Assembly: GCA_963810615.1 (NCBI GenBank)
Contig: CAWEOA010000001.1
Location: 124,001 to 188,000 of the forward strand
DNA from: JARRQJ01 sp963810615
GTDB lineage: Bacteria; Pseudomonadota; Gammaproteobacteria; DRLM01
DNA length: 64,000 nucleotides
Direction: 5' to 3'
The notes under the pieces were generated by a model that did not search any database, was not told the DNA's origin, and saw only the letters and a program-made list of their open reading frames with translations. Within the stretch, counting starts at the first letter, position 1. Each line of letters starts with the position of its first letter. The translations under genes were made by a program, and so were the position numbers. Below, piece by piece: positions 46,185 to 53,427 of this stretch.

Positions 46185-46982
46185 ATGAGTATGTGGTGGC
46201 GCAATATCATCGACCCCGTATTGGTTTCCGGCAAGACTAATCCTCGTGTAAATAAGGGGATAGGTATGAGAGGGAAGAAAGTGATACTCACCAAGGTCAC
46301 GCGACCCCGTCTACAACTTACTTACCCACGCACTGATTTGTTCAATTTGCTGGACGAGTTAAGTGCAACGCCATTAATCATGGTTAACGGCTTGCCTGGC
46401 TCCGGTAAAACTACCCTGATGTCGAGTTATATAGAAACTCGTAATATCCCGTGTCTGTGGTTTCAAGTGGATCGCAATGACCAGGACCTGTCTACATTCT
46501 TTTATTATCTTGGAATTGCCGCGCTCAGAAGCAATCCCTATAACAAGGCCGCCTTGCCTCGAGTTTCCCCCGAACGAGTCTTTAAGGTGGCTTCGGTGGC
46601 AAAGGAGTACTTTCAGAAGCTTTATCAATGTCTTGAACCTCCCTTCATGATTGTGTTGGATCAATATCATGAACTTCCCGCAGATGCCGCGTTGCACGAT
46701 GTGATAGCAGAAGCGTGTGTAGCACTTCCTCCGGGGGGGCGGATCGTATTGATCCGCAACAGTGATTGCCAAGCGAATGTCCCCCGTCTGCGCACTCAGC
46801 GCACGGTCGCCACCCTCGGTTGTGAAGAACTGCAACTGAGTCCGGGAGAAGTTAGAGAGATTGCGGCTTTGCACGGGGTGAGATTACCGTCCGAGCAGGC
46901 GGCCAGGCAGTTGCAGGCCAAAGTGGATGGCAGGGCGGCGGGACTTGTCAATGAGCTGAAAAGGGAATTTCTGCCCCAATGA
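46185..46982 (+). CDS. Stand-alone STAND NTPase-domain protein, intact ATPase site
   Basis: 265 residues, ATG 46185 with GGAGG seven bases upstream, the best initiation signal in the cluster. Paralogue of the NTPase domain of the 1074-residue activator and of the preceding gene: VTRPRLQLTYPRTDL, VNGLPGSGKTTLMSSY (Walker A, Lys75), ETRNIPCLWFQVDRND, Walker B FMIVLDQYHEL (Asp159), and Arg in the sensor position (VLIRNSDC). It stops directly after GRAAGLVNELKRE, the equivalent of the MalT-family winged-helix end, so the sensing and DNA-binding parts are absent by design or by loss. The neat shared end point in both paralogues argues against random truncation. Confidence 0.65.
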   Translation: MSMWWRNIIDPVLVSGKTNPRVNKGIGMRGKKVILTKVTRPRLQLTYPRTDLFNLLDELSATPLIMVNGLPGSGKTTLMSSYIETRNIPCLWFQVDRNDQDLSTFFYYLGIAALRSNPYNKAALPRVSPERVFKVASVAKEYFQKLYQCLEPPFMIVLDQYHELPADAALHDVIAEACVALPPGGRIVLIRNSDCQANVPRLRTQRTVATLGCEELQLSPGEVREIAALHGVRLPSEQAARQLQAKVDGRAAGLVNELKREFLPQ

Positions 46983-46994
46983 AAGGACTTCACC

Positions 46995-47126
46995 ATGTAT
47001 CGGATTGGATTTAGGGCGATGCGTTGGAGTGCTCGCCGGATATCCGATCACTTACAGGTGACGGTTCAGATAGCGGGCATTTCAATCGGTTCGTTAAGCG
47101 CGGGAGTGGGCGCCGGTGACGCTTAG
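46995..47126 (+). CDS. Possible 43-residue peptide
   Basis: Frame from ATG 46995, 12 bases after the NTPase stop, with AAAGGA seven bases before it. It encodes an Arg-rich N-terminal half (MYRIGFRAMRWSARR) and a Gly/Ser/Ala-rich end (SIGSLSAGVGAGDA). No family recognised. The good ribosome binding site and tight spacing are the only support; a small effector, leader or chance frame are all possible. Confidence 0.35.
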   Translation: MYRIGFRAMRWSARRISDHLQVTVQIAGISIGSLSAGVGAGDA

Positions 47127-47201
47127 TGGCAGAGTGTTCAGGCGCTTGCAGGGGTTATGTACGGCCGTAATAGGGTCTTTCAGATCTGGCGCCTGGTATC
47201 G

Positions 47202-47381
47202 TTAGTTTGTCGATGCAGAGTTTCTTTTAGCCGCCTGTTGATACCAATATCTGGCTCGTTCTTTATCCTTTATCAACCCTAACCACCCCTCTTGGTAGGC
47301 ATGAGCAAGGAATTCCTGCGCAACCGCATTGCCGTTTGAAGCAATTTTATATAACCATTGTGCAGTATCATTATTATGCAC
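47202..47381 (-). pseudogene. Sel1-repeat protein remnant
   Basis: Minus-strand reading of 59 codons ends at the TAA at 47202. It contains one and a half clear Sel1 repeats: TAQWLYKIASNGNAVAQEFL then AHAYQEGWLGLIKDKERARY and WYQQAA. An in-frame stop lies about 10 codons upstream of the only possible initiator (GTG 47381), and there is no signal peptide, so this looks like the 3' end of a longer Sel1 gene whose front is gone. Confidence 0.6.
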
Positions 47382-47731
47382 TGTGGGATGCCTTAAGCTA
47401 TTTCACCTTATTATTCTATAGATTGTAGCCCGGGAATTAATTACCAAAGCCTGAATAGGCCCCACGGATGCCATGCATACTGCGATATGGCCGTTTGGGC
47501 GTTGCGGGGACGTCGACATTTCAGTGCGATATGGGCTTGTCGCTCTCATATGTGCCGCTAGTACACGGCATCTGGTCTCGCGCCAAATGGCTTCCGTCTC
47601 CGCGATATGGGTAAGGGTACCAGTCCTAGGCTCAGCCATCATGGACGGGTGCCGGGGTGTGTAAACTCCATGGTGAGCGGCACGAATATTACCTATAAAT
47701 GTCCCTGTGTTACTTTATTTTGCCCAGTGGC

Positions 47732-47760
47732 TTGTTGTTGGGGCAGACAACGCTTATTCT
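47732..47760 (+). promoter_or_regulatory. Probable promoter of tRNA-Ser
   Basis: TTGTTG (47732-47737), 17-base spacer, TATTCT (47755-47760), 13 bases before the mature tRNA end. Confidence 0.45.
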
Positions 47761-47773
47761 ATTGCCCCTTCCG

Positions 47774-47866
47774 GGAGAGGTACCGAAGTGGCCATACCGG
47801 CACCGACTCGAAATCGGTTGGGGGCTTTACCGCCCCACGTGGGTTCGAATCCCACCCTCTCCGCCA
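47774..47866 (+). tRNA. tRNA-Ser(CGA)
   Basis: 93-base class II tRNA. Acceptor stem GGAGAGG (47774-47780) pairs with CCTCTCC (47856-47862), discriminator G and encoded CCA (47864-47866). Anticodon stem ACCGA/TCGGT (47802-47806 and 47814-47818) with loop CTCGAAA, anticodon CGA at 47809-47811. Long variable arm GGGGGC-TTTA-CCGCCCC-like, and T-arm GTGGGTTCGAATCCCAC. Reads UCG codons. Confidence 0.96.
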
Positions 47867-48518
47867 TACCCTCGATGATTCACTTACTTTGATTGGTCTG
47901 CCGCACGGGGATTAGAACCCTCGTGGAAATCAATTATCCTGGTTTGACGACCGAGCGGATTTTGCGAGGGAGCACGTCGTCCCTAAGAGGTGGATAGGAA
48001 TCCTCCCGTATCCTGAACCGAACTGTTCGGTTTAACGAAACGCATGGCTCATAAAATTAATTCGACGCTTGGCAGGTCGAACGCTCTAGGTCGGCTCATG
48101 CCTTGTTGCGTATGGGTATACGGGCGTTCCGGCTTTCTGGGTATCTTGAGCAGAGTCCGGCTTCAAACTGTCCCAATATATCTGCACAAAGGTGAAGTTG
48201 GTTGGCAGAACGTAGTGTAGGGAAGTCTTGAATCATGTTAAACATGACAATCAATATGGTATTAATCTTCCAGTTCATGGGGCGTTGTGGACGCTTGCTG
48301 TATAGAAGCGTTCATGCATCATGACGGGAAAGTGTGGATAAACCTTTGCTTATCGCCTCCAAGCGGCCGTTGTCGAACAATCACCCATCTGAATTCTGAA
48401 CCGAGTCTTACTCGAGGGGTCTAATTCGCACCGAGACTCTGCAGCGGTTGTGTGGAGCCTGTCGGAATTGGTTGTAGCATGCGCGCTTTATTGTGCAAGA
48501 GATAAAGGAGACAGGCAT
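47867..48518. other. Gene-free stretch after tRNA-Ser
   Basis: No credible gene. It holds a possible inverted tRNA 3' fragment (47886-47912) and a perfect 8-bp palindrome AACCGAAC-T-GTTCGGTT at 48016-48032. A minus-strand 60-codon frame (48096-48278) has no recognised family. Confidence 0.5.
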
Positions 48519-48866
48519 ATGAAAGTTATCTGGAAGAATGTGATATGTATGCTGGCGGGTTTGTGGTTGTGGTTATCTCCCTTTATTTTACAATTCAAGT
48601 TGGGTTCACACGCCTCCAGCGATGCAAATATCGTGGGGATCTTTATCGGGACCTTATCAATGATGGCGATTGCGACGCCACAGGTCTGGGAGGAATGGAC
48701 CAAGGTGGTATTGGGTGTCTGGTTGCTTGCCTCTCCCTGGCTGCTGGGCTTCAGCCATCAAACTGTGGCCGCAGACAATATTATGCTCGTAGGTTTGGTG
48801 GTGGTGATTCTGTCCTTGTGGTCTCTGGCTCGGCGTTCAATGCCGCAGCCGCTTACTAATAGTTAA
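48519..48866 (+). CDS. SPW-repeat membrane protein
   Basis: Small inner-membrane protein of 115 residues with four predicted helices and two SPW units: LWLWLSPFILQF and VWLLASPWLLGF. Such proteins have no assigned biochemical role. ATG 48519 has AAAGGAG eight bases upstream, so the longer frame from 48450 is not used. It is followed by a GC-rich hairpin (about 48893-48921: GCGGGA...TCCCGC) that could end the transcript. Confidence 0.85.
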   Translation: MKVIWKNVICMLAGLWLWLSPFILQFKLGSHASSDANIVGIFIGTLSMMAIATPQVWEEWTKVVLGVWLLASPWLLGFSHQTVAADNIMLVGLVVVILSLWSLARRSMPQPLTNS

Positions 48867-49003
48867 TTGAAGTAGGGTATCTTTGGCCGTGTGCGGGAGA
48901 GGAGTGGTTTCTCCCTCCCGCCGGGCCCGTTGCGCTCAGAGTAGGATAATTCTATGCACGAACGGTTCCCTTAAGTGCCTGTGATTTCGGTGTAGTGAAG
49001 GCT

Positions 49004-49126
49004 ATGTACCGTTCCGCTGCGGTTGAGCAGGCGCTGCAGGTAATGGAAAAGCTTCACGGTCAGTCTCTGAACGATGTCTGTCTCGATGCACTCATTAAAT
49101 GTCTGCCCGAGTTCAATCTGAACTGA
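49004..49126 (+). pseudogene. Remnant of an HD-GYP-type phosphodiesterase C terminus
   Basis: 40 codons (MYRSAAVEQALQVMEKLHGQ ...) ending in CLDALIKCLPEFNLN. Together with the preceding codons (VVKAMYRSA) it resembles the last helices of HD-GYP proteins, where a DVVEAM-like segment is followed by a helix with EQAL. The catalytic HD and GYP parts are absent and no ribosome binding site precedes it. Confidence 0.45.
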
Positions 49127-49165
49127 AGTGCGATTCAGAAGCTATCGGGTTAAAAGCTGGTCGCA

Positions 49166-50053
49166 TCACCAGATGCATCTATGGACTACGTGCTGTTCCT
49201 TTAGGAAATCTTCGGCTTGGGCGCCGTGCAACATTGCGAAGGTCGCCAGCATTCCGGCCTCGATACAGGTCTGAGCCGCGACGGTGACCGCACGGGGGCC
49301 GTCGGGCACCGGCCAGCCGCTTTGAGGGTCGAGAATATGGCTATAGCGGACCCCGTCCTTGAAGAGAAAACGGCGGGCGTCGCCGCTGGTGGCGACACCG
49401 CCGTGGTGCAAACGCAGAATGCCGGCCTGCTTATTTTCACCGCCATAGGGGTCGTTGATCCCGACAATCCACTCGCCATCGCCGCGGCGTGGACCGCTGA
49501 TGTACATATCGCCGCCGAAGTTGATCAGGGTGCTGACGGAAGTGGCCTGGCGGCATAGCAGGGCACAGCGATCCACGGCGTATTCTTTGCCGACGCCGCC
49601 GAAGTCCAGTTCCATGCCCGGGGGCAGGGTGAGGAAGGGGTTCTGCCAGGAGATCTTGGACCAGCCGATATGTTCCAGCAGGGTGGCGACGGCGGATGGG
49701 GACGGGATGCGATCCGAGCCGTCGAAGCGCCATGCCTTGCGGAGTATGCCGGATGTGATATCGAATTTCCCCCCGCTCAATCGATAACACTGATCGGCGT
49801 AGTCCAGCAGTCGCGCCGTCTCGGTGTCGACGCGGACGGTTTGGCCGGTGCTGCGATTGATTCTGGAGGTTTCGCTGTCTTCGCGGTAGCGGCTGTATTT
49901 TTGCTCGATGCGCAGCGCCTCCGCGCTGACCAAGCCAGCTAGCGATTGGGCGAGATCGGGGTCATCGCTGTCGATGAGAATCTCACATGGGCTGGCCATA
50001 CAGGAAAAGGAGCCGCGCCAATGGCCGGCGGATTCCACCCAATCACACTCCAT
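49166..50053 (-). CDS. apbE: FAD:protein FMN transferase ApbE
   Basis: Flavinyl transferase that attaches FMN from FAD to Ser/Thr of target proteins. 295 residues. Family motifs: MASPCEILI, KYSRYREDSETSRIN, GGKFDITSG, DFGGVGKEYAVDR, NFGGDMYISG and HILDPQSGWPV. In the last conserved block the usual Asp of A-D-x-L-(A/S)-T is Gly (IEAGMLATFAML), a position that in characterised ApbE proteins binds Mg. No signal peptide is seen, so it may act in the cytoplasm. Last gene of the TlpA-DUF4266-DUF3570-ApbE set. Confidence 0.88.
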   Translation of the reverse strand: MECDWVESAGHWRGSFSCMASPCEILIDSDDPDLAQSLAGLVSAEALRIEQKYSRYREDSETSRINRSTGQTVRVDTETARLLDYADQCYRLSGGKFDITSGILRKAWRFDGSDRIPSPSAVATLLEHIGWSKISWQNPFLTLPPGMELDFGGVGKEYAVDRCALLCRQATSVSTLINFGGDMYISGPRRGDGEWIVGINDPYGGENKQAGILRLHHGGVATSGDARRFLFKDGVRYSHILDPQSGWPVPDGPRAVTVAAQTCIEAGMLATFAMLHGAQAEDFLKEQHVVHRCIW

Positions 50054-50090
50054 GGATGATTCCTCCCTGAGCTGAGTCTGTTAATAGACC

Positions 50091-51539
50091 CTAGAAGGTA
50101 AAGATATATCCCAATTGCGCGATGACCGCGTCCAGGCCGGGATAAAGGTCCAGGGTGCGTTGCACGCCTATAGCATCGGCAGGATGGCTATTGCCGGTCT
50201 GCTTCATGTAAGTGACGCGCGCGCTCACCTCGCTATCTTTGCCGATCGCCATGGCCAATTTCAAGCCATAGCTGGTGGACCGCATCTCCGCCAGGCGGTA
50301 GTCCGCGCTGGCGTAACGGGGCAGGGTTGTGCCGTCCACGAGGCTGTGGTGATAGAAGTCAGCGGCACTCTGGGTATAGTAGCGGAACTGCGGCTCTACA
50401 TAAAAATCGTCGCCCAGGACAAAATGATAATGCAGGTCCACGGTATTGGAGCGAATACCCCAGTCATCCCAAAAATAGCGATAGGAAAAGTGGATGACGT
50501 CTTCATTTAGATGATAGACCGCTTTCCAATATACGGATTGGCGCAAGCGTGAATTGGGTCGCAGCTCGGTGCGGTAATCCATAGTTTCGCCGCTGGTGCC
50601 GTTTATCATACTGATGATCTTGTAGGGATCGGTCAGATAGCCGCTGCTCACGCCCAGACTGTAATTGAGCTGCATCAGGGTGCGGCGGTTGACCACCTGG
50701 GTTACACCGATCATCCCGTCGACACTATCTTTTTTCTTGGTCTGGCGGGCAATGCTGCCGTTGACGATTGAAGTGCTGGTTCCGCCGCTGCCGGTACTGA
50801 TTACCGCGCCGGATGCTGTGGTAATGGCATGCACCAGGGCCGTGGAGGCTGCGGCGGGTGTGGTGAGCGCGTCTTCGATATGCGGCCGGGATGAAGTCTC
50901 GAATTCGTAGTCGGATGACCCGGCCGGAGCGGCGCTTGCCACGGCATAGGCGCTGGACAAAGGCGTCAAGCCCTGCGGAACGATCCCTCCGGCCGGTTCG
51001 ACGCTGTCTAGGCTACCGGAAATGCCGGCGCTGAGGGTGGTGAGCTTATTGTTGAAATCCCGCATCAGCGTAGCGCTGGCACCCAGGGAGTTGTAATCCT
51101 TTTCCGTGGAGGCGCTGGCCCCCAGCACCGATCGGGTGAGGCGGTCGAGGGGTTGTTCCCACTCCACCGTGATGGCGTAACGGCGGTCGGAGAAGCTCTT
51201 GAGAGGCAGGGTGTTGGCGGGTGTGGTGTCCGTGGTGGTGAAGGTCTGCGGTTTGTCGCTCATGGTCGCCCCGGTGGGAGAGGCCCCGGTGATAACGTCC
51301 ACAGTGGGGGTGACGGTAACGGTCTCGCCGTCTCCCAGCGGCTGTTCCAGGCGGGCCGTTGCCTCGTTGACTTTGACTCGCCCGTCATGTTCGGCGTAAT
51401 AGAGCAGCGCGGTATCCACCTGCGTGGCGTCACCGGCGGTGCCCGCTATAGCCGTCGGCGAAGCTAATCCCAGCAATCCGCAACTTGCCGCCGCCAAGGC
51501 CGCGCGTACGCACGATGGCCCTTCTAATTGCATCCGCAA
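50091..51539 (-). CDS. DUF3570 family predicted outer-membrane protein
   Basis: 482 residues with a signal peptide (cleavage after about residue 32, SPTAIA-G) and alternating hydrophobic strands ending in a C-terminal aromatic (LGYIFTF), as in outer-membrane beta-barrels. The DUF3570 signature near the front is LLYYAEHDGRVKVNEATA and VDVITGASPTGATMSDKPQ. The segment Asp81-Val-Ile-Thr-Gly-Ala-Ser87 resembles the Dxx(S/T)GA(T/S) sites to which ApbE attaches FMN. A Gly/Ser/Thr-rich loop lies at about 230-270. The start overlaps the end of the DUF4266 gene by 16 bases. Confidence 0.85.
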   Translation of the reverse strand: MRMQLEGPSCVRAALAAASCGLLGLASPTAIAGTAGDATQVDTALLYYAEHDGRVKVNEATARLEQPLGDGETVTVTPTVDVITGASPTGATMSDKPQTFTTTDTTPANTLPLKSFSDRRYAITVEWEQPLDRLTRSVLGASASTEKDYNSLGASATLMRDFNNKLTTLSAGISGSLDSVEPAGGIVPQGLTPLSSAYAVASAAPAGSSDYEFETSSRPHIEDALTTPAAASTALVHAITTASGAVISTGSGGTSTSIVNGSIARQTKKKDSVDGMIGVTQVVNRRTLMQLNYSLGVSSGYLTDPYKIISMINGTSGETMDYRTELRPNSRLRQSVYWKAVYHLNEDVIHFSYRYFWDDWGIRSNTVDLHYHFVLGDDFYVEPQFRYYTQSAADFYHHSLVDGTTLPRYASADYRLAEMRSTSYGLKLAMAIGKDSEVSARVTYMKQTGNSHPADAIGVQRTLDLYPGLDAVIAQLGYIFTF

Positions 51540-51736
51540 CCTCCGCCGCCGACGCCTTGGCCGCCGCTGGCCGCCTCCTTGCTAAAATACACGTGTTCGT
51601 CGAGGGCGTTATCCACGGGTGCGGGTACCAGCTGCATTTTCTTTTGCGCCAGCAGATCCCGGTCCCAGGGTTTGACGTCGGCGCAGCCGCTGATGAACAG
51701 CGTCGAGCAGGTGATGACTATGGCTAGGACGCGCAT
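51524..51736 (-). CDS. DUF4266 small lipoprotein with Gly-Cys tail
   Basis: 70 residues. The lipobox LFISGC gives a lipid-modified Cys18. The body (DVKPWDRDLLAQKKMQL) is the DUF4266 signature and the end is GGQGVGGGGCGCN, with Cys67 and Cys69. The Gly-Cys tail suggests a metal, thiol or cofactor function. It lies 4 bases after the TlpA gene and overlaps DUF3570, so the three are one transcript. Confidence 0.88.
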   Translation of the reverse strand: MRVLAIVITCSTLFISGCADVKPWDRDLLAQKKMQLVPAPVDNALDEHVYFSKEAASGGQGVGGGGCGCN

Positions 51737-51740
51737 GGGC

Positions 51741-52232
51741 TTAGTGACTCAAGGCGCTGCGCAGGGAGGCTTCCAGGTCCGCGGAATCTTCTTCGCGGAA
51801 ACCGATATGTATCGCCTGGATTTTGCCGTTGCGATCGATGATAAAAGAAGACGGCATGCCCGGCACATGATAGTTTTCCGCCACCGTTCCCTGCGGGTCG
51901 AAGGCCACGGTGAATTCGGCCGGGACTTCGTTCAAAAACTTGGCGGCGAGTTCATGATCCTTGTCCAAATTCACCGCGATCACGGCGAAACCCTGACGAC
52001 TGTAGCGCCGTTCCATTTCGTTCATCCAGGGAAAGGACTTGCGGCATGGCGGGCACCACGATGCCCAGAAATCCAGGTACACCACCTTGCCCTTGAGGTC
52101 GGCAAGGGCAAGGGTGCCGGCCTGGGTGGGTAACGAAAAGTTAGGGGCCGTTTCCGCCGCCATGGCGGTATGGCTGAGAGACCAGCCCAACAACAGCAGC
52201 GATACAAACTGTGTAAATATTCGCGAGTTCAT
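51741..52232 (-). CDS. TlpA-family periplasmic thiol-disulfide oxidoreductase
   Basis: Thioredoxin-fold protein exported by a signal peptide of about 25 residues (ending HTAMA-A). The active site is WASWCPPC, Cys60 and Cys63; the cis-Pro loop is in VPGMPSSFIIDRNG. 163 residues. ATG 52232 is preferred (GGA seven bases before it) over 52235 and TTG 52244. First gene of a four-gene operon; it may reduce the cysteine tail of the DUF4266 lipoprotein, which is inference. Confidence 0.9.
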   Translation of the reverse strand: MNSRIFTQFVSLLLLGWSLSHTAMAAETAPNFSLPTQAGTLALADLKGKVVYLDFWASWCPPCRKSFPWMNEMERRYSRQGFAVIAVNLDKDHELAAKFLNEVPAEFTVAFDPQGTVAENYHVPGMPSSFIIDRNGKIQAIHIGFREEDSADLEASLRSALSH

Positions 52233-52244
52233 CATTCGTTCCAA

Positions 52245-52742
52245 TTATTGCGAGAGGGGTAGGTGAAAGATGTCGGAGATGCCGTCCCGCTATCGGTCGA
52301 TCGAATGCGGTCGCTGTTCAGGCAATATGCATGTGACAGGGATCCACCGTGCAACCTAGAGCTTATTCGCGTCGCCATTTTATGCAGAACATCCTTAATT
52401 AACGCTTAATTCCATCATCGTCACTGTCGCGCTGTGCTTGGGCTTTCTGCATTGCCATGCGCCCATTCGACTGCAGGGTGAGAATCTATCCCGGGCTACA
52501 TTGGCAAATTACGCGCCAATTACTTAATGGCTTGAATTCATTAACCTCAAATGGAGCGAGCGATAAAAAACAGGTACGCAACTGTTTGCAGTCTGCAATT
52601 ATTGTCAACAAGTTTTGCAGGGGACGCCGTGTGTCGTCGTGGATCGCATGAAGGTGTCGACACAAAAGGCTTGATGCTAGCCGGGTGCGCGTGCGCTTGT
52701 AAAGAATTGTTAAGTGGATGCGCGTGGCTTAGTTGCGATGGA
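52245..52742. other. Gene-free stretch between TlpA and peroxiredoxin genes
   Basis: No credible gene. It should contain the promoter of the minus-strand TlpA operon. A short palindromic stretch TTAATTAACGCTTAATT near 52395 is AT-rich. No regulator site identified. Confidence 0.4.
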
Positions 52743-53288
52743 TCATGATCCGTACTGCTGCTGCAATGTCTTGATGTCGGCGATGACCTCTGCGCTATGG
52801 GTGTCGGGATCGACCTTGCGGTAGATCTTGGCGATGCGGCCCGCCGGATCGATGATGAAGGTGTGGCGGCGCGCCACGTGGATGAAGAACAAGGACCAAT
52901 AAGCGTCATAACGCTTAGCGATGGTGCCGCCGTCATCCGCCAGCAGGGGAAACGGCAGGCTGAATTTTTTCGAGAAGTGCTCGTGGCTCTCGGTGCTGTC
53001 CAGGCTGATGCCCACTACCTGCACGCCCAGGGCATGGAGTTGGGTGATGTCGTCACGGAAGTGGCAGGCCTCTTTGGTGCATCCCGGTGTATCGTCTTTC
53101 GGATAGAAATACACGACTAGCCATTTGCCGGCGTAATCGGCGAGTCGATGAAGTGTGCCGCTTTGGTCCTTCAAGGCAAACGGCGGCGCGGGCTGGCCCA
53201 CCTGCGGCGCATCCGCATGGCTGCTCGCGCAGCCCATCAGGGTCAATAAGGCGATTAGACAGCTGGGTAAGGTGCGATGGGATGTCAT
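52743..53288 (-). CDS. Lipoprotein peroxiredoxin (BCP/PrxQ type)
   Basis: Thiol peroxidase reducing H2O2 and organic peroxides. From ATG 53288 (AGG 7-8 bases before) the protein has a lipobox LTLMGC with Cys20, so it is predicted to be anchored in the envelope, unlike the cytosolic E. coli BCP. The peroxidatic and resolving cysteines are Cys70 and Cys75 in TPGCTKEAC. The fold continues with VVGISLDSTESHEHFSKKF and the TFIIDPAGRI strand. 181 residues. Divergent from oxyR. Confidence 0.92.
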   Translation of the reverse strand: MTSHRTLPSCLIALLTLMGCASSHADAPQVGQPAPPFALKDQSGTLHRLADYAGKWLVVYFYPKDDTPGCTKEACHFRDDITQLHALGVQVVGISLDSTESHEHFSKKFSLPFPLLADDGGTIAKRYDAYWSLFFIHVARRHTFIIDPAGRIAKIYRKVDPDTHSAEVIADIKTLQQQYGS

Positions 53289-53427
53289 GGCGCTTACCTG
53301 GGTTGGGGGGGGCAACGGATAGCGGTGGTTGGACTCATTCAGCGTATCTTATGTCGAATCGTCGTGCAATAACGGCGGCGGCTATCAGGGTTTTATGTTC
53401 CCAGGCGGAACTTTATAGGATACGGCT

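Larger units (their letters stand above)
47127..47773. other. Decayed stretch before tRNA-Ser
   Basis: Holds the Sel1 remnant (47202-47381) and an unassigned 79-codon minus-strand frame (47403-47642) with no recognised family or clear ribosome binding site. The 9-mer GCGATATGG occurs three times inside that frame (47482, 47526, 47602). Confidence 0.5.

Noticed and set aside
46049..46240. 63-codon frame just after the second TGTG promoter, overlapping the NTPase start
   Set aside because: No ribosome binding site, while the overlapping NTPase frame has GGAGG; no family resemblance.
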